Part shown: positions 58,357-64,000 of the stretch, one piece after another | Position numbering within the stretch: the first letter of the stretch is position 1 | How the letters are laid out: each line of letters begins with the position of its first letter | Assembly: GCF_009017415.1 (NCBI RefSeq) | Contig: NC_092404.1 | Span: forward strand, 1,550,001 to 1,614,000 | Direction of reading: 5' to 3' | Length of the DNA stretch: 64,000 bases | Origin: Aspergillus flavus | Lineage: Eukaryota > Ascomycota > Eurotiomycetes > Eurotiales > Aspergillaceae | Notes under the pieces: generated by a model | The model's database searches: none | The model's input: only the letters and a program-made list of their open reading frames with translations | What the model was told of the DNA's origin: nothing | Position numbers and translations under genes: made by a program

Positions 58357-59990
58357 ATGGGATCCAGACTACACGTTCAAGAGATCAAAAAAGGCCCCCC
58401 ACTTCCCTTCAAAGATGATATCAGAGCTTTCACGCGAGAGTACGCCGAGTCCCTCGACGCACAAGATCCCCTCCGCCATTTCCGAGACGAATTCATTATC
58501 CCATCGAAGAAAGACCTGAAGCGGAAGACTCTTAATGCCAATGAGAGTATGTCCTCTTTCTCAATCTCCCCTAGTGGGTTTTCATTCGCTAATCAATTGT
58601 TATCTAAACATAGATATTGAGGACTCCTCCGACCCCAGAAGTATTTATCTTTGCGGAAACTCTCTAGGTCTTCAGCCTCGGAACACCCGGAAATACCTCG
58701 AGCACTATTTACGGACCTGGGCAATTAAAGGTGTTACTGGCCACTTCACACCGCATGACGACCAGCTGCTTCCCCCATTCGTCGATGTCGATGACGCCGG
58801 AGCAAAGCTTATGGCCCCCATTGTGGGAGCGCTCGAGAGTGAGGTGGCGGTAATGGGCACGCTAACTGCAAACTTGCATTTTTTGATGGCGAGCTTTTAT
58901 CAACCAACAAAAGAGAAGTATAAGATTATTCTCGAGGGCAAGGCATTCCCCAGTGACCATGTAAGTTCCTTGACGATTCACAAAGACTCGTGCTAATGCC
59001 GTCGCGAATTAGTATGCCGTGGAATCTCAAATCCAGCACCACAATCTCGATCCGAAAGATGCTATGGTACTCATCGAACCTGAAAATCTCGATCGTCCTA
59101 TTTTAGACACTGAGAAAATCCTGCGGGTGATTGATGAACATGCCTCGAGTACAGCTCTTATACTCCTCTCCGGTATACAATTCTATACCGGGCAATATTT
59201 CGATATCGAGAAGATCACGGCCTATGCCCATTCCAAGGGTATCATCATTGGCTGGGACTGTGCCCACGCGGCAGGCAATGTCGAGTTGAAATTACACGAT
59301 TGGAACGTGGACTTTGCGGCCTGGTGTAACTACAAGTATCTCAACAGTGGGCCAGGCGGAATGGCTGGTCTGTTCGTTCACGAGAACCATGGGCGAGTAG
59401 ATATGACCAAGGTCGGTTCCAAGGATGAGCCTTTTCGTCCGCGGTTGTCTGGCTGGTGGGGTGACGACAAAAAGACTCGGTTTCGAATGGAAAACAGTAT
59501 GGAGCACTCGTATTCGCTAACTTGTTCTTAACTGATTTGGCTTGCAGGGTTCGTGCCGCAACCAGGTGCAGCTGGATTCCAGTTATCAAACCCATCTGTC
59601 TTGGATATGAACGCAGTGGCGGCATCCCTGGAAATATTCAATCGCACGTCAATGGCTGAGATCCGCAAGAAGTCTCTGGACCTCACGGGTTACTTAGAAC
59701 ATCTTCTTTTGAAATATCCTCTCGATGCTGCCCCGGAGGACAAGCCATTCTCTATCATTACATCCTCGAACCCGGCCGAGCGAGGTGCACAGCTAAGCCT
59801 GCGCTTGGGGCCAGGGCTTCTCGACAGCGTCCTAGAAGTTCTGGAGGAGAATGGAGTAGTGATTGATGAGAGAAAGCCGGATGTCATTCGGGTTGCGCCA
59901 GCGCCTCTGTATAACACCTATGCGGACGTGTGGCAGTTCTGCCAGATCTTCTTCGATGCTTGCCAAAAGGCAGTAAGAGCCCGAAAGTAA
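58357..59990 (+). CDS. BNA5: Kynureninase (L-kynurenine hydrolase), 4 exons, 487 aa
   Basis: Exons are 58357-58546, 58614-58960, 59013-59496 and 59548-59990. The protein starts [20 protein letters not shown]. It has the family blocks [56 protein letters not shown] and the PLP lysine in [16 protein letters not shown] (K about 287). These are followed by [18 protein letters not shown] and [16 protein letters not shown] across the last splice. It is a PLP enzyme that cleaves kynurenine and 3-hydroxykynurenine to anthranilate or 3-hydroxyanthranilate plus alanine, in tryptophan breakdown and NAD synthesis. Length is normal; cytosolic. Aspergilli often have two paralogues, and I cannot tell which this is. 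Confidence 0.96.
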
Positions 59991-60539
59991 AGGTCTTGGA
60001 TATGACATGGCTTAATGTTTCTAACTTACAATTTTTGGATAAATGTGCCCACCCAGCATCGGTGACCACGATTAAGACTCGTTTACCTTGCTTTGACCGC
60101 CTGCAATGAAACTTCTAGAATCAGAACACGCTGACATCCATTCCTTGCAGGCTTACACCGGAGAATGACATTGCCACGTTCTAACTTGCTCCATGCTCTG
60201 TTGCCCTGTCTGAGGTGAAAAGCTGGCGCAGATTACCCCTTGCCGCTGGTCAAACTCTCTTTGGCAGAAAAGCAATGGCAATTTTCCAGTTGGCCTGTGC
60301 TAGAATTTCAGCAGATTTTGAAACAGTTTCAGTGGCCCAATTTCGGGCGAATGGGACAGGTATTCGGGGCTGCCATTGCATAGTACGGACTAAGGTGCCA
60401 CTATATGTGAGCTATAATTTAGCCATTCCTACAACGGATGAGATGATTTTATATGTGCTCCAACATATTATAATATAACTTGAATTGCGTCACAGAAAAA
60501 GCTTTCATCTAATTTTCTTCGGTCGTTCGTTGTCGCCCG

Positions 60540-61246
60540 TCAGCCCAAGGCAAAATAAGCCCTTTCCAGAGGTTGCCGTTCCGACTCCCAAGCTAACCAG
60601 TCTGACCTTGTAGTCCTGTTCCAGAAATCGTATTAGTTTCCATAGAGTATTAACTGGTGAGAACAGAAGAATTAAGGAATAGCAGCAACATACGGTAGAA
60701 GACCCATCGCATTAACCTTCCACACCCCCAATGCAAGTAGCACGAATTGCATCAAAACATAAACAGCTTTCACCCCAAGCAGCTTTCCCCGTGTGGATTC
60801 CGTGTCGAATTTAGCAAAGACCGTGTTCGTATTGATCAAGCCCTGGATGGGTCCCTTGAAGAGCATGAAGACCATCATAATACTGAAGATTTGGAGGCTG
60901 TTTCCGGACATGTACATCATGATCGCGTTCATGGGGATCTGCTTCGAAGGTGCCATAGCAAGCTCCCACGCTTTCTTCAGCTTCAGCGTATCAGTATCCT
61001 CGGATTTGGATGCGGCGGTGGATGTGGATTGTTGCGTGCGCTGTGAGTCCCGGTTTGGTTAGTATGTGTCACTTTCGAAGAGGTGGCGTAGCTGCAATGA
61101 CATACGTTCTTTCCTCCTACTTTGCTGCTAGAGAAACCTGGAGGGTCGGGAATGCGGGATGCTGCCTTTGAAGGTTGCGGTGCAGGGGAGTTCAAGGCCA
61201 CGGCCCATTGCGGTGGAGGGACAGGGTTGAGTGGTTCAGTAGCCAT
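60540..61246 (-). CDS. EMC4: ER membrane protein complex subunit 4 (EMC4), 3 exons, 187 aa
   Basis: Exons are 61246-61106, 61040-60694 and 60615-60540. A Pro-rich N-terminus (MATEPLNPVPPPQWAVALNS) precedes the DUF1077 core: KLKKAWELAMAPSKQIPMNA, then MMYMSGNSLQIFSIMMVFML and a second membrane helix around KAVYVLMQFVLLALGVWKVN. The C-terminus, completed by the last splice, reads GLLPTTRSDWLAWE. EMC4 is part of the insertase that places tail-anchored and multipass proteins in the ER membrane. Convergent with kynureninase and divergent from the beta-adaptin gene. Confidence 0.93.
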
Positions 61247-61858
61247 TATAGGTCGGAGATTGGAAGAAACTGCGGCGACAGAGAATGTGGTATAGAAAAT
61301 GTAATCAAGGTATGAAGTGAGTTGGGGCAAGACAGCAAAGCAAGAAGGATTGCCGGGGCGGAGGAAGGAAGATGAGTAGTGGTGATGATGATGATCCTAC
61401 GCAGTAAATGGAATTTCTCCACAAGCGCGCGGAGTTGGCGGCAGCCGATCCACTCCTGAGTCTCGCCTGCTAAAGAACGAACTATCGTGGAACGGGTTTC
61501 ACCCCCCGTCAATGCTTTCTTCTCCTTTTAATTTACTCTCGAGTTTGGGAAGCAAGTCAATCCTTACCACATTAACCAGATCCGGCACACAGATGACCCC
61601 TTGGATGTCGCCCGTGCCGCATTGACAAATACACTGAAGTCTACCAGACACAAGAAAAGGCATGGAGGTTTCGGAGCAACAGATCAGCTAAGAATTTAGA
61701 CGAAGCTATTCTAGCTACGCGATCGGTCTCATATTCGTCCTCTGCGATAACCTTATGCGATTTTGATATTCGAAAGAACCGATCTACACCAGGAAACCCG
61801 CTTGCTTCATTGACCACAACAGGGGAGGAGCCCCTCGTCTACACACTGAAACGCCATC
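61247..61858. other. Divergent promoter region of EMC4 and the beta-adaptin gene
   Basis: 612 bp separate the two start codons. No coding frame is supported and no clear regulatory motif was singled out. Confidence 0.6.
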
Positions 61859-64000
61859 ATGAGCTCCGGCGGAGGAGATGCGAAGCTGTTCGCTAGGGTA
61901 CGTTTGTCTTGGTTTCTGCTGCATCGTTGGGGTTCAGACCGCATCGATCGGCGGCTATCAAACCACTGGCTTATCATTATCCCCTCGTCCCCTCATGTGT
62001 CGAACCACCTATAAATATGGTTTGGTCTAGTCTTTGACTGGACCATAGCCCCCCTCGTCCATGTTTCCCTTGGCTTTGTGGTACAACCTGTGGCTTATAA
62101 TGTATCATTTCTTCATGTTCTACGACTTCTCCCGGCCATACTCATCAACCAACACTCGTCAGACATAAAAAAAACCTACCCTATGTTTATTAGCGTGATA
62201 CCTTATGCGACACAACATGGCTTACCATCTTCCCGGTCTTCACAGGGTAAAGTCGCGGAGTTGCGACAAGAACTCCATAGCGGCGGCAAGAAGGACAAGA
62301 ACTACTCCGCGAAAAAGATCGCCCTCAAGAAGATCGTCGCAAACATGACGATGAGCAATAACGACATGGTGGCACTGTTTCCAGACGTTATCGAATGTAT
62401 GAATCTGCCGAGCTTGGAAATTAAGAAGATGTATGTTAGAACAAAGTCTGGCACATGCTATGGTGAACAACGATCGCTAATACTTTTGCGTTCGGTTACA
62501 GGTGCTTTCTTTTCTTGGTCAACTACTCGCGAATGAAACCCGACATTGCCTTGAAGGCACTGCCTATTCTCGTTAACGTACGGGCTCATGCATCCCTCAC
62601 ATATATAGCGAAGGTTGGCTTAACCAGTGTGTTATAGGATATGGAAGATACAAACCCACTTGTGCGAGCGCTGGCATTACGGACTATCTCATATGTCCAC
62701 GTGCGGGAATTCGTCGAGGCGACTGTGCAACCTGTCAAGCGTTTAATGGGAGACATGGATCCCTATGTCCGCAAGACATCCGCTTTCTGTGTCGCAAAGC
62801 TCTATGAACATGATAGGAAAATGGTTGAGAGCTCCGACCTGATTGACAGGTTGAACCACATGTTGAAGGACGAGAACCCAACGGTTGTATCTAGTGTGCT
62901 TGCGTCTTTGAACGATATCTGGGGTCGGAGTGAGACTATCTCCCTGACCATCGACTACACAAGTGCATCGAAACTTGTCTCGATCCTGCCTGATTGCTCT
63001 GAGTACGTATCTCAACATCGCGAGTTTGCTTCATGCTCCTAACGCTATACAGGTGGGGCCAAACCTACATCCTTGAAGCCCTAATGTCATATGTTCCTCA
63101 GGATTCCGCAGAGGCGCTCTTGTTGGCAGAGCGAGTGGCCCCTCGTCTCTCACATTCCAACTCTGCAGTTGTTCTTACTTCCATCCGTGTCATTTTGTAT
63201 CTCATGAACTATATTGCTGATGAGAGGCACGTCACTTCCCTCGCCAAGAAGTTATCACCACCTCTTGTCACCCTACTATCCAAACCACCAGAAGTACAGT
63301 ATCTGGCGCTTCGAAATGCCATTCTGATACTGCAGAAGAGGCCCGAAGTTCTACGAAACGATATCCGGGTTTTCTTCTGTAACTACAACGATCCAATTTA
63401 TGTCAAAGTGACCAAGCTGGAATTGATATTCATGTTAACGACGAAGGAAAACATCTCAGTCGTGTTGGCAGAATTGAGAGAGTAAGTTCTGGGCCTATCA
63501 CACTTAAAATGCTTAACTAAGAAACCTCTAGGTATGCGACTGAAATCGATGTTCATTTCGTCCGTAAAGCTGTACGGGCCATCGGAAAATTGGCGATTAA
63601 AATCGAGTCTGCCGCCAAAGAATGCATCGACACTCTTCTCGAATTGGTCAACGCTAAAATCCCATACATTGTGCAGGAGGCGACTGTCGTCATTCGCAAC
63701 ATTTTCCGCAAGTACCCCAATCAGTATGAAAGCATTATCGGCCGTATCATTCAGAACATTGATGAGTTGGACGAGCCGGAAGCAAAGGCAGCTATTATCT
63801 GGATCATCGGACAGTATGCCGACCGCATTGAAAACTCAGACGGGCTTCTACAGGATTACCTAGCCACTTTCCACGACGAAACGGTTGAGGTACAACTAGC
63901 CTTATTAACGGCTACCGTCAAATTCTTTATTCAACGTCCAACAAAGGGCCAACAGTTGGTACCGCAAGTATTGAAATGGTGTACCGAGGAAACAGACGAC
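61859..64000 (+). CDS. AP-1-type clathrin adaptor beta subunit (beta-adaptin), partial, cut by window end
   Basis: Exons are 61859-61897, 62246-62430, 62502-62577, 62638-63002, 63053-63481 and 63532 to beyond 64000. The protein starts MSSGGGDAKLFARGKVAELR and follows the beta-adaptin trunk closely: KNYSAKKIALKKIVANMTMS, MCFLFLVNYSRMKPDIALKA, PLVRALALRTISYVHVREFV, and MGDMDPYVRKTSAFCVAKLY, then AIIWIIGQYADRI. About 537 residues of helical HEAT-like repeats are present; the hinge and ear lie outside. It forms the core of a clathrin adaptor at the trans-Golgi and endosomes. AP-2 beta is the alternative, since the trunks are similar. The first intron is long (348 nt). Confidence 0.93.

Overview
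The window is nuclear DNA of a filamentous ascomycete. The uricase gene at 16725-17758 is the best marker. After removal of its two introns it encodes a 302-residue protein ending in SKL, and as far as I can recall it matches the Aspergillus flavus enzyme residue for residue. This points to Aspergillus section Flavi (A. flavus, A. oryzae or a close relative). Short introns (about 47-150 nt, GT..AG), small intergenic gaps, a dispersed 5S rRNA gene and a relic of a secondary-metabolite synthetase all fit. Gene models below were spliced by hand from reading-frame continuity, splice consensus and family knowledge. No search was run.

Layout. 1-7763 is a long gene-poor stretch before a C2H2 transcription factor (7764-9481). 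A small His-rich orphan follows (11802-12404). An MFS transporter (minus, 14222-15945) is divergent from urate oxidase (16725-17758), and the promoter between them has GATA motifs and a perfect TCGG-N6-CCGA motif. Mitochondrial ribosomal protein uL13m (minus, 18067-18850) is divergent from cytosolic ribosomal protein uS9/S16 (19168-20023), whose second intron holds a box C/D snoRNA candidate. Next are a LON-RING protein (20785-22502) with a possible stop-codon read-through extension, a two-RRM protein (24390-26074), the TORC2 subunit Avo3/Rictor (minus, 27130-31275) and a DOMON-cytochrome b561 protein (minus, 32011-33350).

After a gene-poor 3.9 kb come prephenate dehydrogenase (minus, 37281-39322), ribosomal protein uS11/S14 (39765-40455), splicing factor Aar2 (41187-42557) and a branched-chain aminotransferase (minus, 42814-44127). 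A decayed NRPS-like gene (minus, 45128-46600) lies before the Fe-S assembly gene ISA2 (47156-48276), whose only intron contains a complete 5S rRNA gene. eIF3 subunit l (minus, 48992-50557) and a Zn2Cys6 transcription factor (minus, 52043-54285) follow. After another gene-poor 4 kb come kynureninase (58357-59990), EMC4 (minus, 60540-61246) and a beta-adaptin gene (61859 onward) cut by the window end.

Most genes are housekeeping genes in divergent or convergent pairs. There is no biosynthetic cluster; the NRPS-like relic is the only secondary-metabolism trace. The most unusual signals are the TGA-CTA-G stop context followed by 137 open codons with two hydrophobic segments (22500-22916), the 5S gene nested in a protein-coding intron, and the intronic snoRNA candidate.
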